NCBI RefSeq assembly: GCF_008831285.2
Contig: NC_045144.1
Span: forward strand, 10,083,672 to 10,147,671
Origin: Nymphaea colorata
Lineage: Eukaryota > Streptophyta > Magnoliopsida > Nymphaeales > Nymphaeaceae
Direction: 5' to 3'
DNA length: 64,000 bases
Shown here in pieces: positions 47,679 to 59,912 of this stretch; position 1 is the stretch's first letter, and every line of letters begins with the position of its first letter. Both the position numbers and the translations under genes were made by a program. The notes under the pieces were generated by a model. That model made no database searches. It saw only the letters and a program-made list of their open reading frames with translations, and had not been told where the DNA came from.

Positions 47679-47770
47679 TTACCGATGTAGCTGGAGAGGT
47701 GGTTGAGATTGGTCTTGGAGTTCAGGGTTTCAAAGTTGGCGACAAAGTAGTTAGCAAGCTCAAATTGTTG
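47679..47770 (+). pseudogene. Captured exon of a ceQORH-type quinone oxidoreductase
   Basis: A 92-bp open segment between AACAG and GTAATC reads TDVAGEVVEIGLGVQGFKVG then DKVVSKL. This is the 'ATDVAGEVVEVGSGVKNFKAGDKVV' region of chloroplast envelope quinone oxidoreductase homologues (At4g13010 type), in the GroES-like domain of the MDR family. No neighbouring exon of that gene is present. The exon has no stop or frameshift. It is from a different source gene than the LRR exons. Confidence 0.82.
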
Positions 47771-48133
47771 GTAATCCCAGAGCCATTTTTCACTTGGATT
47801 CTCATTCGTAAACTAACATGGATGTAAGCAAGTAAAATTGTGTAAAATGTTGTTTGTTGCTCTTGGAACTATCTTGGAGCTCTTAGGTTGGTAAATTTTT
47901 AACAAAATGTTTTTTGTTTTCACAGTGATAAACAAATCTGGCAGTTTCTCTCATGCCACTGTCTTCTATATCCTTGGATTTGCTTGATTCTATATGTCAC
48001 TATTTTGTGTAATTATCTGGGAAATACATTTATCAATGGGGTTTTAGGAGTTTAGTGTTTTGATTCCTGAATGTTTGCTCCCGAGCATGTCCTTGAGTTG
48101 GTGATTAATTATGTATCTGTATTACATCTGCAG

Positions 48134-48260
48134 GAATTTATCATCAAACAGTCTTCAGGGTGTTTGCATTCAGGGATATTTCTGATAACAAGAATACAAG
48201 ATCATTGGCTCCATTCCACCATCCATTGGAGATTTGGAACACCTCCTCAATTTTTTAGCT
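48134..48260 (+). pseudogene. Captured LRR-like piece, disrupted
   Basis: After an acceptor CTGCAG it reads NLSSNSLQG, then two stops, then GSIPPSIGDLEHLLNF in another frame. This looks like LRRs that would lie N-terminal to exons 1-6 in the parent protein, yet it lies downstream of them and of the oxidoreductase exon. Confidence 0.55.
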
Positions 48261-48459
48261 TTAACATTTGATAAGTGTAATTATCAGATAAATGAATTTG
48301 ATTTGTGCTACTTCTGTTTCTTATGTTAATCATTATTTATCATGCTTTTAATCAAGCTTTAAACGAGCTCGATAAGGATGAGTAATATTAGTCGAACTCA
48401 CTTATTCGAGCCTTAGTCGAGCTCACGTATTCGAGCCTTAGGCGAGCTCGAGCTCGAGC

Positions 48460-48580
48460 TCAACAAGTATGGATGACTGTAAACGAGCTTATCGAGCTTA
48501 ATCGAGCTCGAGCTCGACAAGTATGGATGACTGTAAACGAGCTTATCGAGCTTAATCGAGTCGAGCTCGAGCTCGACAAT
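48460..48580. repeat. Subterminal tandem repeat of the hAT element
   Basis: 'caagtatggatgactgtaaa' followed by 'cgagcttatcgagcttaatc' occurs twice, with a period of about 56 bp, within GAGCTCG-rich subterminal DNA. Confidence 0.85.
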
Positions 48581-48728
48581 TGACTATCGAGTCGAGTTCG
48601 AGCCAGGATAGTCGAGCTTTAATCGAGCTCGAGCGAGCCGAGTCGAGTTCGTGTCATACTTAGTCGAGCCGAGTTCGAGCTGACCGAGCTCGGGCTCGAC
48701 TCGGCTCGTGTTCAGCCCTATACACAAC

Positions 48729-49683
48729 TATTCAACAATGATGGAACTAGGTTAAGAAAAACCAATGTAGAACCAGTGTCATGTTGGCCTACAAACCATC
48801 TGACCATCCAATTCACCAATACTCGCATTTGTCTAGAGCCTAACCATACAAAAAAATAACATTTTATATCATTTAATAACATATACAAAAAAATTGAGAT
48901 CCCATTCCAAGTATAGAAGCATGTTGGGTGACAAAAAAGTTTTAGGTTTATGTACCTAACTTTTCCTAGAAGATTGCAATCATATAATCAGGAGATTGAG
49001 TCAAAAAGTGTTTTTCGTTATGCCTTGAGATGTCATGCAATGTTCTTCGGCCTTGTTTCCAACAATATTGTAATGTATCTATTTCCTAATAATTGACATA
49101 ATTTAGATGGATGGTAGTAAGCTCATCCTACCTGATGCCTCATTCTATTATCTTAGTTTAGTATACTCTTGCAATAAAGAGAGAATATGCATCTATGAAC
49201 CATTATAATAAAAATAATAGAATTAGTTATTATATGAAAATTTGAACTGTTATATAAAAACGAATGAAAAAAGGTATTGTGCATGCAGAATGAAAAAAGG
49301 TATTGTGCAGGCATTATAATCCTATATTGTCTTCTAGGATGTAGTCTTAGCTGCCAAATTGTCTATCATTGATGCAAGACAGCAATAAATTTTGGACTAT
49401 CTATAAGAACTGCTCTTATCAGCTTCTTAAGTGCAGTTTTGAACTGCATAGCATTCAACATGTATTGTCATACATTCATACTTTATGGCGTGCACCATCA
49501 TAAAAGTTAAAACTGCACAGACTTTTGGTGGGAAAGAGAGAGAACTCACCAAATAACATATCTTCTTTAGTTGATTTCAAGTTTATTTACTATAAAAACT
49601 TGAAAAAGAAAGAAGATAAATTAAAGCATAGCCATAACATAGCAATTGTTTACCAAATAAAACACACTCTATTTTCTTAATAT

Positions 49684-49736
<53 letters not shown>

Positions 49737-51860
49737 CATTGAAAACTGGTTCATAACAAAACAAAAATGAAAGCATCGTCAATATTGTATGATCTATAAT
49801 GCACTTAATAAAGTTCAATTAGTTTAATAAACACCAAAATAGAACAAGTTCAAGTTTTAAAACTGATCAAAAGTTCAAAAAGAAAACATATAGTAGCTCC
49901 TCCTTCCATAACATGATGATATCTAGTGATGCATAACCTATAGTAAGTAAAAGTAGAATGTAAAATGAATAATAAACTTGTGATTTTACTTTAGATTTGG
50001 AAACAAACTTCTGAGATATGTTTTCAAGTAGTTGAGTTGAAACCGTTTGAAGCTGAGTCTGTGCAACTTAAGATGTTACTAATGTTGCTATGCATATTCA
50101 ATAAGCATAAACTATACATGCTAAAGTTATGAAAAGATACAATTAATTGAGCTGTTTGTGAATTTAAATGGTTATTGTTGCTCTTCATATGTGTTTTGAT
50201 GAAAATTTCAGTTTTGGTAGGCTCTAAACCATGACCTTTTTACCTAATTTACACAAATCTGACAAATAAAGATGTTAGATAACTTATGTTTAATAAAAAA
50301 TTGACAACATTTTCAGCATTTTACCCATTCATGTTTCATGTTGAACATGAGTATAACATAACTTTTAGTTCCTGAGGTATGTAGAAACTTATATTGTGCA
50401 TGATTAGCTTTGTTCCTTTTGCTAATAGCCTAGAGTAACATGACAAAAAAAACATAAGAATGTTAATGTTAAATTAGCATGTTCACAGATATTATGAAAT
50501 AACTCACTTGTCCTTTAGGTGAGTTCCAGTATGCCAATGACCCTTCTTATTGTTCTAGATAACTCTTTTATCAAGACACACATGATCTTTATCACAATCA
50601 AAGATCATAGTATTCTTTCTTCAGTTTGCACTTTAAAATTTTTTCCATTGGTCATTCAACTTCTCCATATCTTGGTCTCATGCACTTGGTTCAAGGTGAA
50701 TTTTGTGTTATTAACAAAATGAACATGTAACTTAACTTTTAAATGCCTATATTAAAAATATAAAACAAATGACATTTATTATTACCAAAATAGAGTCCCA
50801 CATATCCTTCAAATTAGCCAGAACAGCTTCTTCCAATTTATGTCAAGAGTTGCTAAACAGCCATTGTAACTTATTGTACTCAAAAAATTTGATAGCATTA
50901 ACCTTTATCATCAATTGTTTGCCCAAATTTTTTGCACGCTACAAGCAACTTGATTTGCTTTTTTGGTACATCTAAATAATAACTTTTCCCTCAATCTTTA
51001 CGCTTACAACTCATTGGACTTATTAATTCACCAAACAAAATATATTAGAGTATTTATTTGATAAAATGTTATTACAAAATCTAAAGCAACAAGGTTACTT
51101 CCAATGAATTGGTACATTGTTTAGGAGGTGGAGTTTGTTTCATCTAATATGTTGGTGTACAAGTTTATGTATTACACAAATAATGTTATAACACTACATA
51201 TTACAACAAACACATGCAATAAAAGCAGTATATGTCACATTCATAAGAAAAATATTATATGCCACAGTCAAATACTATTAACCAAGAGCATGCCATTTAT
51301 TTTGGAAGTCATTTGTTCATATTCAAGCTGTTCACTTTCTTTTCCATCTTCAACAGATATGCTGACTTAAGTTGATTGCATATCAGCCCTCACCCAATTT
51401 TATAAGTTCTCACTATAGAAAGGATTGTGATGCTTCATGGTAGCCAGACTATTTCCTTCAACGAAGTCATATGGGCCATATCATATATACTTCTAGGTAT
51501 TGAGTCGAGGACAATTTTGACAGTATGGATTAATGAGATCTTGCATAGACATATAGTTTAATATTGTGGGTTGTTACAAAAAAAACATAAAAGGAATAAG
51601 CACTTGAATCGTTTTGATTTATATATTTGTTGAGCAAGTAAGATGTGATTGTAAATCATGACCAATCATCCATGCATTGGATTAGTTTCTTGGGCCTGAA
51701 TGCACAAAAATCAAACATGAGGCACAACTGCATACAAGCTTATGATTTTTTTTATGAAATGGAGTTCCAAAATTTATAGGTTGAGTGTGTTTTCTCATGA
51801 ATAGATCATGAACTTAGTTTTAATTTTTGCTATAATTTCATAATTTGGTTTTGTTTTCCT
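48729..51860. other. Intergenic, nothing recognised
   Basis: AT-rich. Holds a (TA)n(GT)n microsatellite at about 49686-49732. Short frames show no family similarity. Confidence 0.4.
49686..49732. repeat. (TA)n(GT)n compound microsatellite
   Basis: Directly visible dinucleotide runs. Confidence 0.95.
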
Positions 51861-51864
51861 ACCA

Positions 51865-52403
51865 TCATATCTCCAGGTTTTCTTCTTTTTTTCCTCTTAA
51901 CTGATTTGAAGTATGGTGTAGATAATTCTTTTCAAGTCCTATAGAAAGGTACCACCAAAGATGAAACTTTGGATGTGATGGCTTATATCCACAAACTATG
52001 CAAAGGCCCATTGGTGAGTGTTTATTTTCACTGCTTTTTGAAAAACACATCATTGAAGCATCCATAATCCAATTGTCAATGAGCATATGCCCAAACAGTG
52101 CTTGTTACTATTCATCCTATCCAAAAAGTAGGCACTATAGAAGTTGGGGTTCAAGATGGACATCTTTTAGAGGTAACTTACAATAACATTAATTTCACCA
52201 TTCTTCATAGCACTCTCTTTCCTTTGTTGAATGTGGTTATTTAGGGCAAATGGTGTAAATGATACACACTCATATCCACCATTCAACTTGCCAATGCACA
52301 TGTATATATGTCTTGGAGTAATACCAGTACCTGGCACTAACTCTTCAATTATTTCTTGAGTGTGTGTCACTAGCAAGTGACATAAGAACTTGTTATCATG
52401 CAT
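51865..52403 (-). pseudogene. FAR1/MULE-transposase-like remnant
   Basis: Minus strand: 52167-52403 reads 'GYECVSFTPFALNNHIQQRK' and then 'ESAMKNGEINVIVSYL', which fits the 'VGFTKxDxxNYLRxKRxxxMxxGDxxxVLEYL' region of FAR1/FHY3-family and MULE transposases. Further along, 'QLDYGCFNDVFF' and 'GYKPSHPKFHLWWYLSIGL' sit where that family has 'DYxYFGDVVxFDTTY' and 'GVNHHxxxxxFGxALL'. Several stops and shifts separate the pieces. Similarity is moderate and judged by eye. Confidence 0.45.
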
Positions 52404-53219
52404 GAAGTCAATATATTATGTACCTTGCAGCTTTGCCTATAACAAGATGTGCAGGTTGTCGACTGTAGGATCCCAAGAGATTGGATATTTATTCGTTTTC
52501 ACTTCACTAGTAGATGCTTCTTTCATTTAGTTGGGTTGGGTAAAAGGAGTGGAGGAAGGAGTAATGGTGTTTGGTAAGCATATGTCCAAATAAAAAAGGA
52601 AAATGATTTGTTAAAAATCTGCAGGTCAAGTGCCAGAATTGGTGAGAGCACACTCAAAGCAAGCATTTGTTATAGAAATTCAATCACGATGCTTTTTGAA
52701 TGTCTGCTTCTTGTTTGGTACATCAACACATGAGCTCAATGGCACTTGTGGCATGCCTTTTTTTCCCATTGGCATGTCAAGACCCGAGCTCAAAGGCATT
52801 TATGGAACGTCTAAATCTTATTTTCTGACTTCAACATCTTCCAATTGACTTCAACATCTTCCAATTGACTTCAGTTTGCCGTCTATGGATTTACTATGCA
52901 ACTAAGTTCACCTAAGTTAGAAGTCCTATCCAGCTCCTCTTCCTTCAAAACATCACTATCCGGGTATGTATCTTTTGTTTAACCTTAGACCTACATGTCT
53001 GAAAAAAATCCACAACCCACTCCCTCAAAAAAAAAAAGAAAAGGAAAAGCCCATGAGAGATTTGTGGCTTTTACATTCACTTTAGATTGTAAAGCCATGG
53101 ATATGAAATCTACTGTTCCCATATGATAAATTCTCATAAACATCTATATCTTCAAATTTCATCACGTATGAGAAATTTAATATATATCTTTTAACATAAA
53201 CTAAAACACATCATGCATG
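52404..53219. other. Intergenic, nothing firmly recognised
   Basis: May include more of the FAR1-like or gypsy remnants. A perfect repeat 'gacttcaacatcttccaatt' occurs at 52829-52868. Confidence 0.35.
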
Positions 53220-53400
53220 TACTTGTACTAAGTAGGTAATGCTGCACTTTGGGCTACAATGCACCTTCTTCAAGATTTCAAAAGGACCCACATATCTTGG
53301 CCTCAATTTTCTTATTGGAGGCTCTGACAAATATGTAGTCACCAACAATGAAAGTACCTATGGCTTTGATCAGAGTAACTTTTTTGTGAACTATCAGGAG
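53220..53400 (-). pseudogene. Ty3/gypsy pol C-terminal remnant
   Basis: Minus-strand pieces 'FIVGDYIFVRASNKK' and, after a frameshift, KLRPRYVGPFEILKKV match the conserved end of the gypsy integrase region ('VGDxVFVxxxxxxxKLxPRFxGPFxILxRVG'). No intact frame. Confidence 0.65.
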
Positions 53401-56400
53401 CCAATACTTTAAAATCCTAACTTCTTCCATAAATAATGAATTTTCCAACTAAATGTCTCCCATTTAGATCCACCATAATGGGGGGTGACATGGTTTACCA
53501 CACAAGGCTTCAAAGTGCACCCATTTAAAACTTGAACTAAACTGTTGTAATCAAACTTTGCCAATTTCACATGTTCATCTCAACCTCCTTTCTTTCCAGC
53601 TTACAAACTCGCAAAATATCTTTTAATGTCTAAGTGGTTACTTTTCATTACCAACATGTAAGAGTGAAAGGTTATAATTAAATTCAATTTCGTTCAGAAA
53701 AGCTTGAAGCCTAAACATGCCAGTCGTACCATCATCATATAGTTTGTGAATCTAATTTGCCAACAACGTTCGAAAGTAGTCACGGTGTTTATATCATCCG
53801 TTGGAACACCTGGCCAGTAGTATAGAAGCATCCGTAACAGTGAACTAAATCCAACCGTTGCATGTAAAGGTCTCAGCATCGACTCACTACAACAATAGAT
53901 GCAAACGGTTTTTGATAAATCTCGTTCACAATTACCTTCAAGCAGTCTACATCCCTAGAAACAGGAAGGTTATATTTTCTTTCTGAATCATTCGCGAGAC
54001 TCAAATATAAAGGCGTCATATTGGCAAGCATCTAATACCAAGAGTATAGCCCCTGAAGCTTCCCCCAATTCATCAAAAATGCGTCGCCAGCTTCGCTTGC
54101 TACAAGAGAATGGCACACCCATCATGAAAACGAAAAATCAAACATACACAATGGAATAGTAAATTAATATACAAGCCAACTAAGTTCAAATTTACAGACT
54201 TCAATATTTCTAATAAAAACTAACATGGTGATTTCCTCGTGCAAATCTTGACGCACTGTTGGACCCGTATCAGTCTTCAAGGTGACGCACATTGTCATTC
54301 ATTTACATGCATTAGCTCTATTGCACATGTTCCCAGAGTTGTTGCAGGCAAGCTTAGAGGTTCTTCTTTAGACATGCAAATTATCCTTATTACACTTGAA
54401 GTAGTGGCTGAACTTTAATATTCCTGCAAAAATAATATAATATAATTTAAACCACATAATTGTGAATTGCAACCAATCATGAACTTAAAATTGATAATTC
54501 TTGGTTGCATGATTAAGTCCACAATTTTTCACAAACAAGGCGAATTTTGTCTCTCAGAACATTACAATAGCCGGTAAAATTGCCAATTCCAAGCTAATAA
54601 TGGGATACAACAGCAATTTCACACCAGTAGACATAGAGCTCATGGTTAAATACACTCAAATTGTGATTACTTTAGCCTACTGGCATCTGTCCTTGCTAAC
54701 AAACAAGGCCATTGACATTAACTTGTATTTTAATTCAATTTAGCAGCTATACTTTCTAAATTATAGCCCATTCTAATAACTCTTGATGCTGCTAAGTTCA
54801 ATCCTAAAACCCACGTCATGAGCACCAAAATTTGAGTTACACCGTTTAAGGACTAGTAGCTTTATCCAACAAGATTAGAAACATATACTTTTGTTCTCAC
54901 GTTTCTTAACTTACTATAGTGCCATGTTAATAAATCTGTTGACTAAGGCATGTAATCTTGCCGTTCTGATGACAAAATTGGAGCATTTCAGACAAACTGA
55001 TTATGGCAAAGTTTAATTAACAATACAATGCAATATTCACAAGAGATAATTACAACAGAGGACTAAGAAAGAAGCTGATAACTGATTACACAAGTTACTT
55101 GATCAGACACACATGAAAATACCAAGATATTGCTGTTTTTATGAAGTTCCCTTGATTATTGTACTTGGAGATAAGAAACAGGTGCCAAAATGTTATACCC
55201 AAGTAATATAAGTGGTAAGGATCGCCTGTTGGACCACAGTTCATCTTAGATACAAATGAACAAATAGTTGAAGAAACATTCAAGGAGGACGACACAACAA
55301 AGATGATCAATCAGGAACCACAACAAACGTCATATACATAGAAGAATGTAGTGCTAGTCAAATAGCAAATTGCTAGACTGATTTATGTCAACATGTAATT
55401 TGGTCTGCAGGCTTGTTAAGAACTATGTTTCAGTTTTCTCCTTCAGAATCTTATGGACATTTCGACATTATGCACCCACCAGGTGTACTTAACGACCAAC
55501 TCATATTTAACTAAAATGACGCTTTCAAACGAAGACCTAAATAACCAGGCAAGTTCATCGAATATAAAGCTAATTGGACTTGAAAAAATATTCACATCAA
55601 ATATATCTCAGAAAATGAACATTAGACCTCCCTCAGCTCTCTCAAAAGAATAGCATGATCATATGAATGAGAATTGACAGTCTTCCTTCAGCAAATATTA
55701 CCCTCATTTTTTCACAAATTTTAGAAACCTACAATAATTTACCTCCCCTGATTTGAATGGGTTATTTGTGGCAAATGGTCATGAACCACGCTTCAACAGT
55801 GGCAACTTCCAGTCAGATCAATAAACTTCACAAATTGGATAACAAGCATTTGCAGCTGCAAAATAAATCACCATGTTATTTCCAACTCCATATTATCTGA
55901 TGCACCCCCTCAATTCAGAGACTAACCCAAGATCAAGTTCATTAACAGAGCGGAGTAGAACCAACCTGAAACATGAACCAGACATGTGGTTAATGATCAA
56001 TCTAACATAAACACTGGTTATATGTACTTCCACCCACAAGTTAGATGAGACATCAACAAAGTTTCCTCAAACAAAATCCTCCTGCATCTTCGAGGAAATG
56101 AACTCATCACAGAAAGGGTCTTCATCACAAAAACACCAAAAAGAAAAAGAAAAACGCATGAACTGATCATAATCCACCTATACAATCAAGAGAACCCAAC
56201 AGTGTCGATGAAGCAGGCCTCACCTAGGGGCTTGTTTTCAATAGCCAGTCTAGATCACTTAAAATGAAGAAGTTAAAAATAATAATAATAAAATTAAATA
56301 GAAGAGACATGGCCAAATAAATAAACGTGTCAAAGTAGTATCAAAATATACATGTGCGATAATTACACACAAAAAAAGCCAATCTAGCAAATTCGTACAC

Positions 56401-59000
56401 CCAAAGAAATTAGCAGTCTTCAGGCAACATTGTAAAAATCGGATTTTGTCGCATCTTTTACGTCTCAGCCCACACTGTCCATCACTAAAATTCATTTTTC
56501 TTGTTCACTTGCTTTAACTTTTGTTTTTTTTTTTTTTGGAAATAAATTCAAGAAATTTCCGAAAAACAAAGTTGTAACACCCCATATAGATCAATATAGC
56601 ATTTATTAGGTCCATAACAGCCAATAAATTAAGGGCCACCACATCAAGCCCCATTTTGTTGCAAATATTTGATGGGTAGTGAGGTCTATCGACCGTTACA
56701 AGCCAATATGCACCTATCTTGATATCATCGCTTAATGCACAAAATACAAATCTAAAGAAGTGATCAAGGTTGAATCTTAAGAATCTTACACACATTTAGA
56801 ACATAGCAGAATTGAATACATGCATGCCACATAAATGGTAATTAATAACATGCATTATAGCATTATAGACAACAAAACATAGCTGAAAGCAATTAAGTGA
56901 ATTAACACAAACAACACAAAAATGAGTAAACATGGAAAATATGACCTATATACTATATCTCATTTTCATTAAATGTAACCATCCACGGAGAAGAACAATA
57001 TTGGGGGAGGAGAAAATCAAAACAAAAAAAAAGAAGGGGAAAAAAAAAGAGGGAAGTGTCCATGCACATCTTCTAATTGTGTATGTTCAATCCACACAAA
57101 ATGAAAGAAGTCTGAAACTTAGAAGAGCACAGTTCATGAAATGAATGCACCTAAAAGGGACAAGATTCTGTGCTACCTCTCCAGAAAAATGTGCATTCTC
57201 AGTCCTAAGAGATTACTATCATCAACAACTCTATGGTAAGAACAATCTTAATGGCAGTTTTACAAAGAACAACTACAAATTCTATAAATGAGTAGAACTT
57301 AAAGTTTGAAAACGAAACAATTGATTTGCTTCTTCCCACTGAAAAATTGTCCAGTGGCAACAAAAGTGCTTTTGAGTCACAAGCTCCTATACACACACAC
57401 ACACACTATCGACAGAGAGAGCTTTGACAAGAAGATCATATAGTCATCTACTGGAGAGTATGGTATTTGGAGATACTAAGCAAATTGTCCGCTGCCTTTT
57501 TTTGTGGCCACGACCAGATCTTCTCTTCACAAAAAGGCAGAAAACTATACTCCAGGCTATACTTTGCCAACATTCAACAATTACCAAAAATCTTTAAATG
57601 TCCGCCTAGTTCTAAAACAGTTGTCAGCCCACTTGCCAGTTATCGTGTCAATAACGTTTTTGATCTTTTTCTTCTTTGGGACTTTATATATTTTATTTGT
57701 CAAATATGATCTGACAATTAAAATTATACATCATAAGTTGGTCCCATCTGCATTTCCTCATTACACTCTTGAGTTTGTATTTCATTTTGTTGTGTCACTG
57801 ATTCAACTCACGACTCACAGCACAGGTGATTCTAGTTTTTTGTTTTATGCTTAAATCAATAATATTCATATTTGATTGTTAGTTTTTTCACTTTCTCAGT
57901 TTTGTGTTTTGCTGCAACGACTGCTATTTCTTGTTTAGCATTTTATTTTCCATTTCTGTGTTCTGTATGAATGGTAAAATGCTGAAAAATCCAAGTGTGT
58001 GGATTTGGACCTCTTCATTTTAGTTTCTTGCCAGCTTGTTCATGACCAAATGAGGGTAAAGTAACAAAAGAAGTCTTCCTGGAAATGGATCAATAAATAG
58101 TCTGTAACAATGCAAAATCATCACAAATTTACATAAAAGACCATCTGATTGTTCTGGTGAACTATAGGAGAAGCATGGAGGAGATTTACCTTACAGCACG
58201 CAACCAGCGAAACCATCTGAAGAAGGCACCACACCACAGCCTTGCAGACAGCACATGCTTTTCTACCCACAGAAAGTGAAACAAGCAACAAGAATGAATC
58301 CTCTGTTAGACACATGCTAATTTCAAAATTGGATGTATTTATGACCAATTCATCTGAGTATTTTCCTATGCTTTTAAAAATATGATTGTTCACATTCGGA
58401 TGGAACTCTTTGGATGGGAATCTATTGAAAATGGAGCAGCATTCTTCACAGATGAAGGCGCAACTCTATTGCTGGCCAAATTCTGAAGTCCATATTTAAC
58501 ATAAAATCTGACATATTGACAGGCAAAGCTCTTCAGAAGAGACTAGCCCACTGCAGATATGACATACAGATGTTCCTCCTGCCACATTATAACATTGAAT
58601 GGATCATCACATATTACACAGTACATTCTATAAATAAACAGAATCAATCATCATACTGAAATCCTGTGAAACATATAAAGATAATCTGCTGATAACTGAA
58701 AACGCTACAAGCTGAGTCAAGCCAAACCACAGTCTAAGCTGCTTAATCTTACTAGTCACAGTCTAGATGGTTTACTCAAACTTTGAAACACAACAAATTA
58801 ACAAGCCTAAAACTCATGAAATGTTCAATACATGCAACACGGTACAAAATTGATAAAAGGGCTTCTTGGCATAAACGGTAAAAGAACACTAGTTGGTTGA
58901 TCGTCAGTCAAGAGCTGTGAATCCATCGTCCCATCTTGGAGTTCATGTGTTCAGCTGCGACCATGACAAGGCCATTGCAGCACATGAAGGGGCAAAAGTG
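53401..59000. other. Intergenic, nothing recognised
   Basis: Long gene-poor stretch. The left few hundred bases may be more gypsy remnant. Short frames on both strands (for example 57467-57854 and 58121-58393) have no family similarity and no coding support. Confidence 0.4.
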
Positions 59001-59198
59001 GCAGCAGGCAGAGGCGGAGTCAGGAATTTTTCATTAAGAGAGTTGAACTATAGTTTCAAAATTTTAGCAAGGGTCAATATATTTTTTTAAATTTTTATAT
59101 AGAATGAAATGAAAATTTTTTAAAAACTGCATGCTTTTTCTTTTTCTTGCTGGGGCGGTGAGGAGGGCCAAGGCCCCGGCTCTGCCCCTAGCAGCAGG
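59001..59198. mobile_element. hAT-type MITE (59009-59190) with exact 8-bp target duplication
   Basis: Starts CAGAGGCGGAGTCAGG and ends CCCCGGCTCTGCCCCTA. Flanks GCAGCAGG at 59001-59008 and 59191-59198 are identical. The 182-bp AT-rich body matches the family at 31986, 32531 and 35000. Confidence 0.9.
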
Positions 59199-59347
59199 TC
59201 CGGACGAAATTGCTTGCCTATAGCAAATTGACCAAGAACGAACCTATCAGGTCCATTCGATTAGTTAAATTTCAACAAAGCTGATCATAAAAATATTGCT
59301 GCAGAAACAAAGTTGCCTGAAAAATATGAAGTCACCACCAGATTAGG

Positions 59348-59520
59348 CAGTGTGGCGGAGTTTGCATATTTTGACTGAGGGGCACTTAAGTCACCAACAA
59401 AAGCTTGATGTGGGGGCTTCAAGTAATTTTCAAATAATCACTGTCATTTTTTATCTTTCTAATGAAATCTTTGATGGGCTGGTGCGATCGGCGGCCCAAC
59501 CCCCATTATCTCCGCCACTG
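59348..59520. mobile_element. hAT-type MITE relative without target duplication
   Basis: Starts CAGTGTGGCGGAG and ends CTCCGCCACTG. The body differs from the 59009 copy ('gatcggcggcccaaccccca' at the right). Flanks do not match. Confidence 0.55.
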
Positions 59521-59785
59521 GTAAAGCAGATCTAGTCTCACATTCCAGTCATTCACAGATTTCAAATCTGCTACAAGGGCAATAATTTCTCTTACAATGA
59601 CAATTGAAGAACTACAACAACAATGATCATAGTACCAAATGGCCAGTTATGATTAGACAAACACATCAAAATAACAAGCAAATATGTTCTTGATTCCTAT
59701 GTATACCTAAAGAACCGACTCGACCAATTTGATACAAGGAATAGGTTAGGGCTGACTTCCCAACACTCGGATACCAAATAGCAAA

Positions 59786-59797
59786 TATATATATATA

Positions 59798-59840
<43 letters not shown>

Positions 59841-59861
59841 ATATATATGTATATATGTATG

Positions 59862-59908
<47 letters not shown>

Positions 59909-59912
59909 CGGG
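59786..59912. repeat. (TA)n/(GTAT)n/(CA)n microsatellite cluster
   Basis: Several dinucleotide and tetranucleotide runs in succession, directly visible. Confidence 0.95.

Larger units (their letters stand above)
44313..48728. mobile_element. Non-autonomous hAT transposon carrying captured exons (Pack-hAT), 44321-48720
   Basis: The element is 4,400 bp. It starts TAGGGCTGCACAACGAG and ends, read in reverse, TAGGGCTGAACACGAG; the first 8 bases are identical. The flanks TACACAAC at 44313-44320 and 48721-48728 are a perfect 8-bp duplication. TIR start, duplication length and GAGCTCG-rich subterminal repeats (44330-44520; 48365-48715) are the hAT signature. No transposase frame is present. Inside, in plus orientation, are a GC-rich promoter/5'UTR-like block (44580-45110), six LRR exons of an LRR receptor kinase (45973-46870), one exon of a quinone oxidoreductase (47679-47770) and another LRR-like piece (48134-48260). 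Intron-like spacing with GT/AG borders shows that genomic DNA, not cDNA, was captured. Confidence 0.92.

Noticed and set aside
45973-48260. A real, intact LRR receptor kinase gene
   Set aside because: No signal peptide, malectin or kinase parts; exon 3 has a stop and frameshifts; everything lies within transposon ends with an 8-bp duplication.
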